Assembly (NCBI GenBank): GCA_038380435.1
Contig: JAWZYU010000028.1
Span: 23,048,201-23,112,200, forward strand
Source: Ryuthela nishihirai
Lineage: Eukaryota > Arthropoda > Arachnida > Araneae > Heptathelidae
Direction: 5' to 3'
Length of the DNA stretch: 64,000 nt
In this document: positions 22,462-34,975 of the stretch, piece after piece
Layout of the letters: each line of letters starts with the position of its first letter
Position numbering within the stretch: the first letter of the stretch is position 1
Notes under the pieces: model-generated
What the model saw: only the letters and a program-made list of their open reading frames with translations
What the model was told of the DNA's origin: nothing
The model's database searches: none
Made by a program: the position numbers and the translations under genes

Positions 22462-23502
22462 TACAGTCGCTCAAACAATATCCGAACACTGTAGTTGATT
22501 ACAGAATTCAGAAAAAATATCTGGCATAGTGTTCGGATACTTTTTAATATATATAATGCGTATGAATATATAATGCAATGAATATGGAGCGTGTGCAGTT
22601 ACCGTTCACAGCAAACTGGAGCGGTTGCGGTTAATGTTCACAGCACATTGGATCGTGTCAGCTCACAGAAACCTGGATCGTGTGGGCTCACTCACGGAAA
22701 TATTGAGCGTGTGCAGTTACCGTTCACAGCAAACTGGAGCGGTTGCGGTTAATGTTCACAGCACATTGGATCGTGTGAGCTCACAGAAACCTGGATCGTG
22801 TGGGCTCACTCACGGAAATATTGAGCGTGTGCAGTTACCGTTCACAGCAAACTGGAGCGGTTGCGGTTAATGTTCACAGCACATTGGATCGTGTGAGCGC
22901 ACAGAAACCTGGATCGTGTGGGCTCACTCACGGAAATATTGAGCGTGTGCAGTTACCGTTCACAGCAAACTGGAGCGGTTGCGGTTAATGTTCACAGCAC
23001 ATTGGATCGTGTGAGCTCACAAAAACCTGGATCGTGTGGGCTCACTCACGGAAATATTGAGCGTGTGCAGTTACCGTTCACAGCAAACTGGAGCGGTTGC
23101 GGTTAATGTTCACAGCACATTGGATCGTGTGAGTTCACAGAAACCTAGATCGTGTGGGCTCACTCACGGAAATATTGAGCGTGTGCAGTTACCGTTCACA
23201 GCAAACTGGAGCGGTTGCGGTTAATGTTCACAGCACATTGGATCGTGTGAGCTCACAAAGACCTGGATCGTGTGCGCTCACTCATGGAAATATTGAGCGT
23301 GTGCACGGAAATATAGAGTTTGCTGTGAACGGTAACTGGAGCGTGTACAGTTGCTGTACACGTTCCAGATATTTTTCCTGAATTCTGTAATCATGTGACA
23401 CGAAAGTTGCCAGATCGCTAATTTCTAAAAAAATCGTTGTCAGATATTTTTCTGAATTTTGTAATCAACCGTAGTGTTCGGATACTTTTTTGAGCGACTG
23501 TA
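22462..23502. mobile_element. MITE-A nested in SINE-A
   Basis: TA-flanked ends CAGTCGCTCAAACAATATCC (left) and a complementary right end. The left arm carries a deletion (ATCTGGCA joined straight to TAGTGTTCGG). Its right arm is longer and keeps the full block. Confidence 0.92.
22588..23320 (+). repeat. 118-bp minisatellite array (about 6 units)
   Basis: GTGGGCTCACTCACGG recurs at about 22682, 22800, 22918, 23036 and 23154, exactly 118 bp apart. The last unit is truncated (CACGGAAATATAGAG). Confidence 0.95.
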
Positions 23503-23575
23503 CAGTTGGGACTCGAACCTACGAAATGCTGAGTTCGTAAACTTGGCTCGCTATCGACTGAGCTAATCGTTGTCT

Positions 23576-24545
23576 CTATCGAGCAAAAAAAGAAAAAAAA
23601 ACATTCCAAAGGATATTTTCCAACGCAATACATTTAGATTTCTAATATCGCGATATTTTTCGCCGCATGCATTTATGACGCTCTGGGAAATTTATTTCTG
23701 GACTCGTTTCATAACTTATGACTACTACCAAATGTAAAGGGTTACCATAGAAACAGGAAACTACGTTATCAGCTTCTCTATCCATCACGTTTTTTATACC
23801 GTCATAGTTTCAAACGGGCGTTGGATTGCGTGAGCATCAGAACAGAGCTTTCTTTACAATTTTTTTTGGTTTGTTTTATATTTGAACTGCAAAAAGCAAA
23901 GAAGAAAATGAGTCGTAGTGGTTCACGCTTCTCTTAAATGCGTTGCATTTCCTATAATTAGTGGGCGTTTGGTGGGTTGCTGTGATTCGTTGTATCGCTC
24001 ATTGGGAAGTCAGCAGAGTTTCCATATTCAAGAATAAATGTCATCGCTTTTTACTTCCACTAAATCTTTTGTCGAAGGTCACGCTTCAAAGTCAGCGAAA
24101 GCCCTGCTCCATGTTTTAGGAGAATGGCAGGAAATGGCGCGCTTATGAGGAAGAACGTGATTTTATTTTTAAAAGACGACCGAACCTCAGTCAAACGTGA
24201 CAAGAATTTTTTTTTTGAAGGAAATTATGATTGAGTACTGAGCAATCAACGATGAAGTCATCGCAAAAAAAGTAAGAAAAATTAATAAATTTAAAACTTA
24301 ATTAATAATTAATTTGATAAATTGATTCTTATTATTCGCGCTTTTTATCCCTTTCCTATGAATTTTTTTACTGATCGCAGATTTGATTTTTTCTTTTGTT
24401 ATAAACCAAAGAGAAATCAACAAGTTATTCCTTGTTTGTCCGATGTCTTTCATACAAGAACATAGATAATTTTTTATCAGACTGGCACAAGTAGATTTTC
24501 TGACTAGAGTTAGGGTTAGCGCGGCACGAAAGTAACTTGATGTTT
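23576..24545. other. No recognised feature
   Basis: AT-rich, no family match and no supportable gene. Confidence 0.4.
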
Positions 24546-24549
24546 CTAA

Positions 24550-25105
24550 GTTGAGAGCTCCCTCGGGGCGGGGGTGGCTCAGTCGGTAGCGCGCCAGGCT
24601 CGTAATCTGTAGTTCCCAGATTCGAGTCCCAGCTGGGTCAGCGTTGAGATTTACCTCCGCAAATTCCCCGCCCTGCCCACGGTCAGTAGGGGACACCGAT
24701 GGGCTTGGAAAGGATGCCGTCCGTCGAATGGGAAGTTAAGCCGTGGCTCCGTGTGCGGGAGAGCCATACCCTGTGCACGTTAAAGAACGCGCTGGATGGC
24801 CTTGACGGGAGGCTACCATCTGTCTCCCAACAGCTGTTCCAGTGGGTCTCCTCCCCAAACCTTCTTTGAGCCTTCGGGGTCCATGTGACCTGGCCATTTA
24901 GCCCATGATGTGCAAAAAAGTGCCGCTCAGAGGTAAAACAACCCAACCCATGAGAGCTCCCTCTTGCCGTTTTGAGATTTCCTCCGCCAAGCCATGTTAT
25001 AATCTTGGTAAAAAATGAGATAGCAATGGGATTGGGAAGGCCAACGTTCCTTCGGAAGCAACTTAAACCATAGCCTCTGCACATAAAAGAACACGCAAGA
25101 TAACC
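24550..25105 (+). mobile_element. Old SINE-A split at its B box
   Basis: The host fragments 24550-24564 (AGTTGAGAGCTCCCTC) and 24964-25105 form a diverged plus-strand SINE-A whose 3' part is lost. The younger SINE-A lies between them. Confidence 0.7.
24565..24951 (+). mobile_element. Younger SINE-A, nested, with TSD
   Basis: Full-length plus-strand copy; perfect TSD GAGAGCTCCCTC at 24553-24564 and 24952-24963. Confidence 0.95.
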
Positions 25106-25106
25106 T

Positions 25107-25470
25107 ATGTTTTACCACTGAACGGCACTTTTTTGCACACAATAGGCTAAATCGCCAGGTCACATGGACCCCGAAGGCTCAAAGAAAGTTTGGGGAGGGG
25201 ACCCACTGAAACAGCTGTTGGGAGACATATGGTAGCCTCCCGTCAAGGCCATCCAACGTGTTCTTTATCGTGCACAGGGCATAGCTCTCCCGCACACAGG
25301 GCCACGGCTTAATGTCCCATCCGACGGATGGCGGCCTTTACTAAGCTCATCTGTGTCCCCTACTGACGGTGGGCAGGGAGTTTTGCGGAGATAAATCTCA
25401 ACGCTGACCCAACTGGGACTCGAACCTGGGAACTACAGATTACGAGCCTGGTGCGCTACCGACTGACCGC
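25107..25470 (-). mobile_element. SINE-A, head slightly truncated
   Basis: Minus-strand copy, moderately diverged, from TTTTACCACTGAACGGCACT to GCGCTACCGACTGA. It abuts an old plus-strand copy head to tail. Confidence 0.9.
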
Positions 25471-25751
25471 CATGCTTTATGCTGAATTTAAGTATTGCGC
25501 GTGTGTCAAGGGTTATTGTGATTTCTTTCATCAGATGATTGACAGCTGACCTCCAGAGATCAAATATTTTGAAAACAATTTAATTTGAACTTTAGAAAGG
25601 AAGAACGTTTCCTGCAGAATCTTGAGGAAGAACAACGAAATATTGTTAAAAAAACAATTAAACTTGGGAGGAAATATTTTTGATACAGATGATTTCTTGG
25701 ATTGATTTTTAAATTATGTAGATATTTTTCTTCGTATAATAATAAATAATA

Positions 25752-25945
25752 AATAAATAAATACCCCCTCAAGCAGCCGCTTGCCACAGAGGTCTGACAG
25801 GAGCCTGTCAGTTTATATGCCAGAGTAGAAGGTCTGTGAGGATGGCAGGCCCTCAGCAGAAAAACGACACAAACAGCCATGCCTTACCCGGGGCTCGAAC
25901 CCAGGTCCCTTAGATCCCTAGCCAAGTGCGCTAACCACTGAGTTA
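25752..25945 (-). mobile_element. SINE-B, near full length
   Basis: Minus-strand copy with ATAAATAAATACCCCCTCA tail/body and the tRNA-like head GGTTAGCGCACTTGGCTA (minus). Very close to the copy at 676-877. Confidence 0.88.
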
Positions 25946-26518
25946 TTATCAGAGTATCTGTTAAGCGGTTATCCAAATACGTGGGGTGAGACATTCCTGC
26001 ATGGCGTAAAATGCTGCCAATTCTGACTCTTGTTTCGGACAAAGCAAGCTTCTAATATCCGGAATATAAAAACTGCGCAAATTGTTCATTTAGGAAATTT
26101 TTTAAAGACAAAACGTTTCTGAGGTGATTGTGTTTATTCAGGGAATGAATGATACATTTGTTTGGTTTTTTAATCATTAACATCCAAGCAGAAAGAGAAG
26201 ATGATCTGGATCAATTTAGCTTAGAGTGATACAAATCACCTTTCCACAGCAAAAATATTGAGACTGTTTCTGTTTCACAGTTGACATTTCTGTTTGTCGA
26301 CAATCATCAGTAAAGCTTCTCATCCCAAGAGAATTTTGAAGATTTATATTTGATAGAGTTTGATCCTAATTATATAAAAATCTACAGAGTAACTTTGCTC
26401 AATAGAACATTTTGCCTTTCGTCCTTAATAGAAATAGCAGTGAAATATTTCTGCAGAGGTTAGGACTATTGTTTCCTTCAGGAATTCTTTTGCAGCACAT
26501 TGGATTGAAATACTCTGC
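25946..26518. other. No recognised feature
   Basis: AT-rich, nothing recognised. Confidence 0.4.
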
Positions 26519-26532
26519 CTCAATTATCACAT

Positions 26533-26913
26533 GGGGCGGGGGTGGCTCAATCGCTAGCGTGCCAGGCTCGTAATCTGTAGTTCCCAGGTTCGAGTCCCAG
26601 CTGGGTCAGCGTTGAGATTTATCTCCGCAAAATTCCCCGCCCTGGCGACGGTCAGTAGGGGACACCGATGGGCTTGGAAAGGCCGCCGTCCGTCGGATGG
26701 GACGTTAAGCCGTGGCCCCGTGTACGGGAGAGCCATACTCTGTGCACGTTAAAGAACACGCTGGATGGCCTTGACGGGAGGCTACCATCTGTCTCCCAAC
26801 AGCTGTTCCAGTGAGTCCCCTCCCCAACCTTCTCTGAACCTTCGGGGTCCATGTGACCTGGCCATTTAGCCCATGGTGTGCAAAAAAGTGCGCTCAGAGG
26901 TAAAACAACCCAA
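26533..26913 (+). mobile_element. SINE-A, full length, with TSD
   Basis: Plus-strand copy; perfect TSD CTCAATTATCACA at 26519-26531 and 26914-26926. Confidence 0.96.
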
Positions 26914-26929
26914 CTCAATTATCACAAGG

Positions 26930-27515
26930 ATGTGTAATATGGGTCAGAGGTTCATGAGCGCTACTAATCGATCTTTTCCAATTTAATATTTTCGATGGAC
27001 ACATGTATGATTTTCTCCACACTCAACTTTGTCTAATGCCTATCAGACAACCGCAATCTCTCATCTTTTACGGATGCTTGCTTTATCACAAGCATCGTCT
27101 AAAATGTTGATATCTTCCGAACGTTTTTCAAGTGCCTTGTCTGCGAAACGAACGACGTCCCAAGCAAATTTCCAAAATGCATTCCTCGCTTAGAATTAGA
27201 GAGAGAAATTACAAGTAAGAGGATATTGTTTTCGAAAACATTCGAAATACTTTAAATACTTAAATAAGAATGATTAAAAATAAATAAAATGATACAAGAT
27301 TATTTAGGTAGTAGAAAAATTACCGAATATGACTTCATTAAAGTGAAGCAAAATAAGAAATATAGGAAAAAAAATAACGAAAAATGTTTTCTTCCAAAAC
27401 ATATGTAAAGCATAATTTGCGTTTTTTAAATTTTTAATCAAAAGAAACTCGAGGTGTTTATTATTCTTCGACCCTTTGTTGTGTCAATGTCTTGTGCATT
27501 ATGAAATAAAAATAT
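26930..27515. other. No recognised feature
   Basis: AT-rich, nothing recognised. Confidence 0.4.
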
Positions 27516-27725
27516 CAGCCACCTCCCAAGAAGCTCTTTACCGCATAGGTCTGACAGGAGACAGTCAGTATAGTATGCCACAGAGACGATGCAGGATAAA
27601 CCGAAGCAGAACGACAATACAATAAAATCCACACGCTTCTGATGCTGAGACTCGAGATCGAAATCTGCTCTTGTCAGATTCGATATCTGACACGATATCA
27701 ACTGATCCAACTCGAACCCTTTCCT
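27516..27725 (-). mobile_element. Old SINE-B relic
   Basis: Diverged minus-strand match: GGTCTGACAGGAGACAGTCAG, TATGCCACAGAG and GACTCGAGATCG keep the order of the family body and B-box region. Confidence 0.6.
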
Positions 27726-27799
27726 CATCCTGAAGCCTCTTACATTAGAAATACTTTCAGGAAAGAAATGGTTCATGAGAAGTTGGACACGTCTTCAAG

Positions 27800-28193
27800 A
27801 TTGTTTGGGTTGGGTTGTTTTTACCTCTGAGCGGCATTTTTTTGCACACCATGGGCTAAATGGCCAGGTCACATGGACCCCGAAGGCTCAGAGAAGGTTG
27901 GGGGAGGGCACCCACTGGAACAGCTGTTGGGAGACAGATGGTAGCCTCCCGTCAAGGCCATCCAGCGTGTTCTTTAACGTGCACAGGGTATGGCTCTCCC
28001 GCACACGGGGCCACGGCTTAACGTCCCATCCGACGGACGGCGGCCTTTCCAAGCCCATCGGTGTCCCCTACTGACGGTGGGCAGGGCGGGAAATTTAGCG
28101 GAGATAAATCTCAACGCTGACGCAGCTGGGACTCGAACCTGGGAACTACAGATTACGAGCCTGGCGCGCTACCGACTGAGCCACCCCCGCCCC
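27800..28193 (-). mobile_element. SINE-A, full length, with TSD
   Basis: Near-consensus minus-strand copy; TSD ACACGTCTTCAAG at 27787-27799 and 28194-28206. Confidence 0.95.
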
Positions 28194-28199
28194 ACACGT

Positions 28200-28988
28200 C
28201 TTCAAGCATCTGAGTCAACTCCATTCCCAAAGAATAGTTAACCGTCTGTTTATATTCTCTTTCGAAATTCAAAATCTGTTCTGACTCTATCATCATTTTA
28301 CCCGCTTGACCATTTCCTTCCTCTTTTTTACCAGCGAAGTAACATGCTCACGTGGAGATGCTTTCTCCGAGTTATTAAGTTAGTCGCAATGTGGTTGACC
28401 TACACGGAAAACTTCTCTTCTGATTCCCTTCCGATGGCTCCTTGGGCAAGAGCGCTCAGTGATCTTCTCTTCTGGCGACCTCCACCTCCTTCTCCTCCCC
28501 TCTTCCTCTTCCTCGCATCTCGAGATCTCCAAAAGCCAGAAATTCACCCATTGCAGAAGATTCTTTCCTTTTCTGTCGTTAAACTAAGAACGAAGTCGTC
28601 GCATCTGCCGCAACGGGACAAGGCAGACGCAGCGGAAGTTTCGAACTAGATTACACTCCAGCAGAATTCTTTAACTGTTGAAGATTTTCGAACTTATTGA
28701 TTTACTTTTATTCTATTATGATTTTGCTTCTAGCAGTAGAGACAATCTTTATTTTTCTTCTTTCCCCAGATAATGACTTATTTCAGCAAAGAAAGAGTTC
28801 CTTTCCTTCCCTCTTCCGTTTTCTCTCTTTCTTTCTCCCATCGCCATCTATTTCATCCTTCATTGTGTCCGGATTACGCTCCTCGTGACGATTCTCCCAA
28901 AATCTCATCCCTCCTCCTCCTCCGGCGCAGTCGGATTTATATTTCTTTTCACTCCGCATCTCTTACTCTCCGCATCCCTCCAGAGATC
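28200..28988. other. Pyrimidine-rich unassigned stretch
   Basis: CT-rich on the plus strand. Open frames of 60-100 codons occur, but none shows a recognisable domain. Confidence 0.35.
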
Positions 28989-28989
28989 A

Positions 28990-29265
28990 TTCTTGCCTCC
29001 CGAGATCCCTAGCGCGAGAGTTTCTCCTCGCAGCGGACACTGACCTCCCTCACAACCGCCAGCTAGAAGCGATCACCTCTCCCGTGCAGGGGTGCGGCGG
29101 TTATGGGCCGTCTCCATGGCAACTGCATCCGAGCGTGTCTCTAAAGCGCATTATTGAATAACCAATAAGTGCAAGAGCCAACTACCTGCGAGCGTCCTTA
29201 TTCAGAGGACGTGTGTGGTGAGTGGCAGCCTCTAGAGTGTGTTGGCGCATGCGCACAGGGGACAA
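28990..29265. promoter_or_regulatory. Candidate host promoter / 5' exon
   Basis: GC- and CG-enriched, with CCAAT-like ACCAATAAG at about 29160 and a good splice-donor-like TGTGGTGAGTGG at about 29215. It might be a non-coding first exon; no downstream coding exon is identified here. Confidence 0.22.
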
Positions 29266-29784
29266 TGCATCAGAAAGCGATTGGGATGGGAGATCTCCTT
29301 CCACCCCAGACTGAGAGCCTCTTTTGCTCTTAGAGGCTGAGGCATGTGTCCTCATAAAGAAGCATAAGACGCTCAGATGTCATCAATGGGGAATCCCTCG
29401 GTTGTTAGGAAACCCAAAAAGTACCGGAAATAGCCGAACGACAGCCTTGTGACACATGACGGATACTTTCGGATGCTTGCCTCTCTCTTTAAATCTTTGG
29501 CATCATAAACTTAAAATAAAACTTTTCTATTTCAAAAGTGAATTTTAATTTTACTTGATTTGGTAGTACGTAAACATGGCCGAAGCGAATTCCTGAAACA
29601 TTTACGACTATGGTGTGGCGTTTTCAAAAAAAAAGAAAATTTGAGGAGTGGTGTGAAAAAAAGATGTGCTTCATTTGCAGGCTGAAGCTCCACAAGAGAG
29701 ACATCTTGTTTGACATCTTCTTTCTCTTGGGTTGGTATGGTTTTTTCTAGGTCTGGATTTGATTTCTGAAAAAGCCCTGAGAGG
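29266..29784. other. No recognised feature
   Basis: No repeat family or gene recognised. A TTGGGTTGGTATGGTTTTTT stretch at about 29728 may be a SINE-A tail relic. Confidence 0.35.
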
Positions 29785-29868
29785 AGGTTCGCTCAGCCAA
29801 GCTCGTAAACTGCAGTTTCCAACTTCCAATCCCAATTGTCAACTCTACGCTGACTCCCGCCTTGTCCT
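29785..29868 (+). mobile_element. Old SINE-A head relic
   Basis: Diverged tRNA-like head (GGTTCGCTCAGCCAAGCTCG ... CTACGCTGACTCCCGC) directly upstream of a younger copy. Confidence 0.65.
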
Positions 29869-29869
29869 T

Positions 29870-30258
29870 GGGGCGGGGTTGGCTCAGTCGGTAGAGCGCC
29901 AGGCTCGTAATCTGTAGTTCCCCGGTTCGAGTCCCAGCTGGGTCAGCGTTGAGATTTATCTCCGCAAAATTCCCCGCCCTGCCCACGGTCAGTAGGGGAC
30001 ACCGATGGGATTGGAAAGGCCGCAGTCCGTCGGATGGGACGTTAAGCCGTGGCCCCGTGTGCGGGAGAGCCATACCCTGTGCACGTTAAAGAACACGCTG
30101 GATGGCCTTGACGGGAGGCTACCATCTGTCTCCCAACAGCTGTTCCAGTGGGTCCCCTTCCCCAACCTTCTCTGAGCCTTCGGGGTCCATGTGACCTGGC
30201 CATTTTGCCCATGGTGTGCAAAAAAGTGCCGCTCAGAGGTAAAACAACCCAACCCAAC
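29870..30258 (+). mobile_element. SINE-A, full length
   Basis: Near-consensus plus-strand copy with both pol III boxes; it follows an old head relic. Confidence 0.94.
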
Positions 30259-30867
30259 TCAATTTAAACGATTTAATACAGATTACGCTTGTGTGTAATT
30301 TGGCAATTTCACTGGCACAGGAATCCGGAGAAAATTAATCGCTGGGACACAACGCCACCCCCAACCCTCGGAGAAACCTCAAAAAAAAAAAAAAAAACAG
30401 TAAACGCATATTACGCAACACATTTTAAAAGACTATGTTTTATGGAAAATGATTTAAAATGAAGAGAAAAAAATAGATATATTGTTTTAGAAAATAATTT
30501 CCGGAAACAAATATATTTGGGTGACGTAACAAGGTGGTTCTTATAAAAGATATTGATAATTTTCGTTTGTGATTAGATTTTGAGAACGTTAAATGCGTTA
30601 TCGTCTGAGATTTTTTTTAGCTCTTTTTCAAAAACAAATTGTTGTTTCCACTTTGCCGTCCGTCTTTAGAAATTTAAGTTTCTTTTGTTTTTGCAGATGG
30701 ATGAAAAAAAATTCTCTTTGGATTGGATCGCTGTTATGAAATGTCATAATTTGCATTTTACGAATCATCCATTAGTGTGGTTTCCACCGTTAGATGGTGC
30801 CAAAGGCGCAAAATGAATATTCCCTGTTCGTCAGAGGAAATAGCATATTATTCTTCTTCTTTCAGCT
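30259..30867. other. No recognised feature
   Basis: AT-rich, nothing recognised. Confidence 0.4.
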
Positions 30868-31247
30868 GGGCGGGGGTGGCTCAGTCGGTAGCGCGTCAGG
30901 CTCGTAATCTGTAGTTCCCAGGTTCGAGTCCCAGCTGGGTCAGTGTTGAGATTTATCTCCGCAAAATTCCACAACCTGCCCACGGTGGCCACACCGATGG
31001 GCTTGGAAAGGCAGCCGTCCGTCGGATGGGACGTTAAGCCGTGGCCCCGTGTGCGGGAGAGCCATATCCTGTGCACGTTAAAGAACACGCTGGATGGCCT
31101 TGACGGGAGGCTACCATCTGTCTCCCAACAGCTGTTTCAGTGGGTCCCCTCCCCCAACCTTCTCTGAGCCTTCGGGGTCCTTGTGGCCTGGCCATTTAGC
31201 CCATGGTGTGCAAAAAAGTGCCGCTCAGAGGTAAAACAACCCAACCC
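30868..31247 (+). mobile_element. SINE-A, full length
   Basis: Plus-strand copy with a small deletion where TCAGTAGGGGACACC is replaced by GGCCACACC. Confidence 0.94.
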
Positions 31248-32044
31248 ACAGAGTTATAGACAAATATTGAAGATGTTAAAACAAATGTTATTTGATGTCT
31301 GAATTCCTTAAGCTACAAATGTTATTAGCAGGAGATGTCCGACTTATTCTCTTGTGGGAATGGAACTGGATTTATCTTCAGTTCATAAACCGTGTTATGC
31401 CTGCAGGGTGTTGGGGAAGACACTCCGCGATCTTAGCCAAAGCTCATTTCTGTTAGTCTTTGAAATTCGCGCCCGAGGTTTGTTCGTGTGTTTTGGTCCG
31501 TGATGAGCCTGCAAAATCGATTTTTTGCTTCCATTTCAGCAAATTGAAACTACTTTAAGTTTCGTGATCTTCAAAAGTGGGTTGAAGGAGGAACGACAGT
31601 CGCCATATCCTGATTGCAGATGAAAGGTTCAGTTTACGCATAAAACAGAAACTTCTGGTCTGTTTTGTAAATCAAAATTGCATGTTCCGTTTAGTTATTA
31701 TTAGATTAATTTTGCTGTTGCAAAGCCTTTAGAAAGGTGCTATTTAAGTCTACCTAAAAGCACGTTGGAGATAGATTATGTGAACTCAGAACATTATTGA
31801 TGACGACATTGTTTTTAACTACTACAGTCTGGCGATTGATTTAATATAGTTAGTGTTGCACTAAATCTTTAAAAAGCGATTAAGTTAGCCAAATATAACT
31901 GGGAAATTATTTTCAAGCTCTTCGGTGTATTTATATGTTTATCAATTAACCACACTTAACGGAATCAAGTAAAGTAATGAAGAAAATATATTGTAAATGC
32001 AAGTTTCAATCCTAATCGATCATGTTTTCCAAGTGAATATGAAG
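31248..32044. other. No recognised feature
   Basis: AT-rich, nothing recognised. Confidence 0.4.
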
Positions 32045-32924
32045 TACAGTCGCTCAAAAAAAGTATCCGAGCACTATGGTAATTTACAGAATTCAGAAAA
32101 GATATCTGGCAACGATTTTTTAGAAATTAGTGATCTGGCAACCTTCGTGTCACGTGATTACAGAATTCAGGAAAAATATCTGGAGCGTGTACAGCAACTG
32201 TACACGCTCCAGTTACCGTTCACAGCAAACTCAATATTTCCGTGCACACGCTCAGTATTTCCGTGAGTGAGCCCACACGATCCAGGTCTTTGTGAGCTCC
32301 CACGATCCAATGTGCTGTGAACATTAACCGCAACCGCTCCAGTTTGCTGTGAACGGTAACTGCACACGCTCAATATTTCCGTGAGTGAGCCCACACGATC
32401 CAGGTCTTTGTGAGCTCCCACGATCCAATGTGCTGTGAATATTAACCGCAACCGCTCCAGTTTGCTGTGAACGGTAACTGCACACGCTCAATATTTCCGT
32501 GAGTGAGCCCACACGATCCAGGTCTTTGTGAGCTCCCACGATCCAATGTGCTGTGAACATTAACCGCAACCGCTCCAGTTTGCTGTGAACGGTAACTGCA
32601 CACGCTCAATATTTCCGTGAGTGAGCCCACACGATCCAGGTCTTTGTGAGCTCCCACGATCCAATGTGCTGTGAACATTAACCGCAACCGCTCCAGTTTG
32701 CTGTGAACGGTAACTGCACACGCTCAATATTTCCGTGAGTGAGCCCACACGATCCAGGTCTTTGTGAGCTCACACGATCCAATGTGCTGTGAACATTAAC
32801 CGCAACCGCTCCAGTTTGCTGTGAACGGTAATTGCACAAGCTCCATATTCATTGCATTATATATTCATACGCATTATATATATTAAAAAATATCCGAACA
32901 CTATGGTTGATTACAGCGACTGTA
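32045..32924. mobile_element. MITE-A with shortened right end
   Basis: Left end TACAGTCGCTCAAAAAAAGT is complete. The right end jumps from TGGTTGATTACAG to CGACTGTA, so the right inverted repeat lost its palindromic part by internal deletion. The minisatellite is in minus orientation. Confidence 0.9.
32240..32855 (-). repeat. 118-bp minisatellite array (about 5 units)
   Basis: Regular 118-bp period, units very similar; a shared variant GAGCTCCCACGATCC marks four consecutive units, so they arose by local duplication. Confidence 0.95.
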
Positions 32925-33144
32925 CATGAAAGTAAATAAAAATGTTAATGCCTATTTTAAATTTTGCAATGTTGAAATCTAACGTTCAATCGAATTGCAA
33001 GGACAAAAAACGTGGACTTTTTTTCAATATAGAAAAAAAAAGTATAAAGAAACTTTCTACAGAAATATCGATTTTTTTTGTAGAATGAAAATTCTACCAA
33101 GAGCAAGCAATTGTTGTCGAAGGAGTCAATGCTTGCTGTGGGTC

Positions 33145-33842
33145 CTTTTTTACCTCTGAGCAGCACTTCTTTGGAATACAATGGTCTAAATGAGCAGGTC
33201 ACAAGGACTCCAAGGTTTCAGTAAAGGTTAGGGGAGGTTGGGTTGTTTTACCTTTGAGCGGCACTTTTTGCACACCATGGGCTAAATGGCCAGGTCACAT
33301 GGACCCCGAAGGCTCAGAGAAGGTTGGGGGAGGGGACCCACTGGAACAGCTGTTGGGAGACAGATGGTAGCCTCCCGTCAAGGCCATCCAGCGTGTTCTT
33401 TAACGTGCACAGGGTATGGCTCTCCCGCACACGGACCACGGCTTAACGTCCCATCCGACGGACGGCGGCCTTTCCAAGCCCATCGGTGTCCCCTACTAAT
33501 CGTGGGAGGGCGGGGAATTTTGCGGAGATAAATCTCAACGCTGACCCAGATGGGACTCGAACCTGGGAACTACAGATTACGAGCCTGGCGCGCTACCGAC
33601 TGAGCCACCCCCACCCCGTTGGGGGAGGGGACCTACTCCAAGAGAGATGGGAGTCTCCCGTTAAGGCCATCCAGTGTGTCTTTTATCACACACACGAGGC
33701 CACGGCTTGACGTCCCATTCGATGGACGGCGGCCTTTCCAAGCCCATCGGTGTCCCGTTTCTCACCGAGAGCAGGTTCGAGCAGATAAATCTCAACTTTG
33801 GGACAATTTAGGACTGGAAATCTGAGCAACGCGCTATTGACA
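33145..33842 (-). mobile_element. Old SINE-A split by younger SINE-A
   Basis: Host pieces 33145-33236 and 33618-33842, minus strand, diverged. The break lies in the GGTTGGGGGAGGGG region and the flanking GTT(A/G)GGGGAGG looks duplicated. Confidence 0.8.
33237..33617 (-). mobile_element. Younger SINE-A, nested
   Basis: Near-consensus minus-strand copy from TTGGGTTGTTTTACC to GAGCCACCCCCACCCC. Confidence 0.94.
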
Positions 33843-34071
33843 GACCTTCTCTCTTATATCATGGTGCTAAACAAAATCAGGGTTTCAAAATATCCAATTT
33901 CGAATTTTTTTTTTGTTTGAAACACCAAACGTTTTACAATAATTAGTGATTTTAACAGCCTATAATGCAGTTTAACATTCCCTGACAATCATACTACCGG
34001 CATATGGATATATTATATGCCATTCTCAATATTGGCCAAAGTTCTTTACCTTACTTCTGTATCAATGATAA

Positions 34072-34453
34072 GGGGCGGGGGTGGCTCAGTCGGTAGCGCG
34101 CCAGGCTCGTAATCTGTAGTTCCCAGGTTCGAGTCCCAGCTGGGTCAGCGTTGAGATTTATCTCCGCAAAATTCCACGCCCTGCCCACGGTCAGTAGGGG
34201 ACACCGATGGGCTTGGAAAGACCGCCGTCCGTCGGATGGGACGTTAAGCCGTGGTCCCGTGTGTGGGAGAGACATACCTTGTGTACGTTAAAGAACACGC
34301 TGGATGGCCTTGACGGGAGGCTACCATCTGTCTCCCAACAGCTGTTTCAGTGGGTCCCCTCCCCCAACCTTCTCTGAGCCTTTGGGGTCCATGTGACCTG
34401 GCCATTTAGCCCATGGTGTGCAAAAAAAGTGCCGCTCAGAGGTAAAACAAACA
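34072..34453 (+). mobile_element. SINE-A, full length
   Basis: Plus-strand copy from AGGGGCGGGGGTGGCTCAGT to AGGTAAAACAAACAA; tail mutated. Confidence 0.94.
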
Positions 34454-34964
34454 ACGTACCAATGACGACAACTTCCTGGTGAATATTTTCATTTTTGGAC
34501 ATACAAAAAAAGACGATCTTAAATCGAGAAAAAGAATGGTCATAAATCATTAAAGATTGGATATCTTGAGATACTGATTTTTCTTTTTTTTTTGGGGGGG
34601 GGGGGCTGTAAAGAAGTTGCCTGACTTGGAACTGATTGCATAGCTACTTCCCGAAACATGGCGCAATTTAGTCATGTCAAATGGGATCATGGCCGTCTTT
34701 GAAGACAGATAACCTGCAAAGCGGAAAGGGGCGTCCAGGTCTTTCTCTTTTTAGTCCGTCCAAATTTTTATTTCGGAAGGGTCTCCGAGAGGAGCGTCTT
34801 GATAAACAACTCTTTTGGCATCAAATCTCCTAAAAAGAAACATTCGCCAGGAAGTGATTGTAATTGTACAGATTTCGCAGGCGCCGTACAGAATACATTT
34901 GCCAACATAAGAACATTGCGTGTGTCTTTGTATGACGATGGAGTTCATTTCAAGCACATGTTAG
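34454..34964. other. No recognised feature
   Basis: A T-run followed by a G-run at about 34582-34605 is simple sequence; nothing else is recognised. Confidence 0.4.
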
Positions 34965-34975
34965 GATTTGCAGTA

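Larger units (their letters stand above)
21851..23575 (-). mobile_element. Old SINE-A split twice
   Basis: A diverged minus-strand SINE-A in three pieces: 21851-21882, 22224-22461 and 23503-23575. The breaks are filled by a younger SINE-A (21883-22223) and a MITE-A (22462-23502). The third piece, CAGTTGGGACTCGAACCT to CTATCGACTGAGC, is the tRNA-like head and follows on exactly from ...CTCGACCCTGA before the MITE. Confidence 0.85.

Noticed and set aside
22625..23381. Repeated small open frames with GSLTEILSVCSYRSQQTG
   Set aside because: They are translations of the 118-bp minisatellite; the period is not a multiple of three and no frame is maintained.
28344..28649. 101-codon open frame in the pyrimidine-rich region
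   Set aside because: Composition-driven, no domain, and no support from splice sites.
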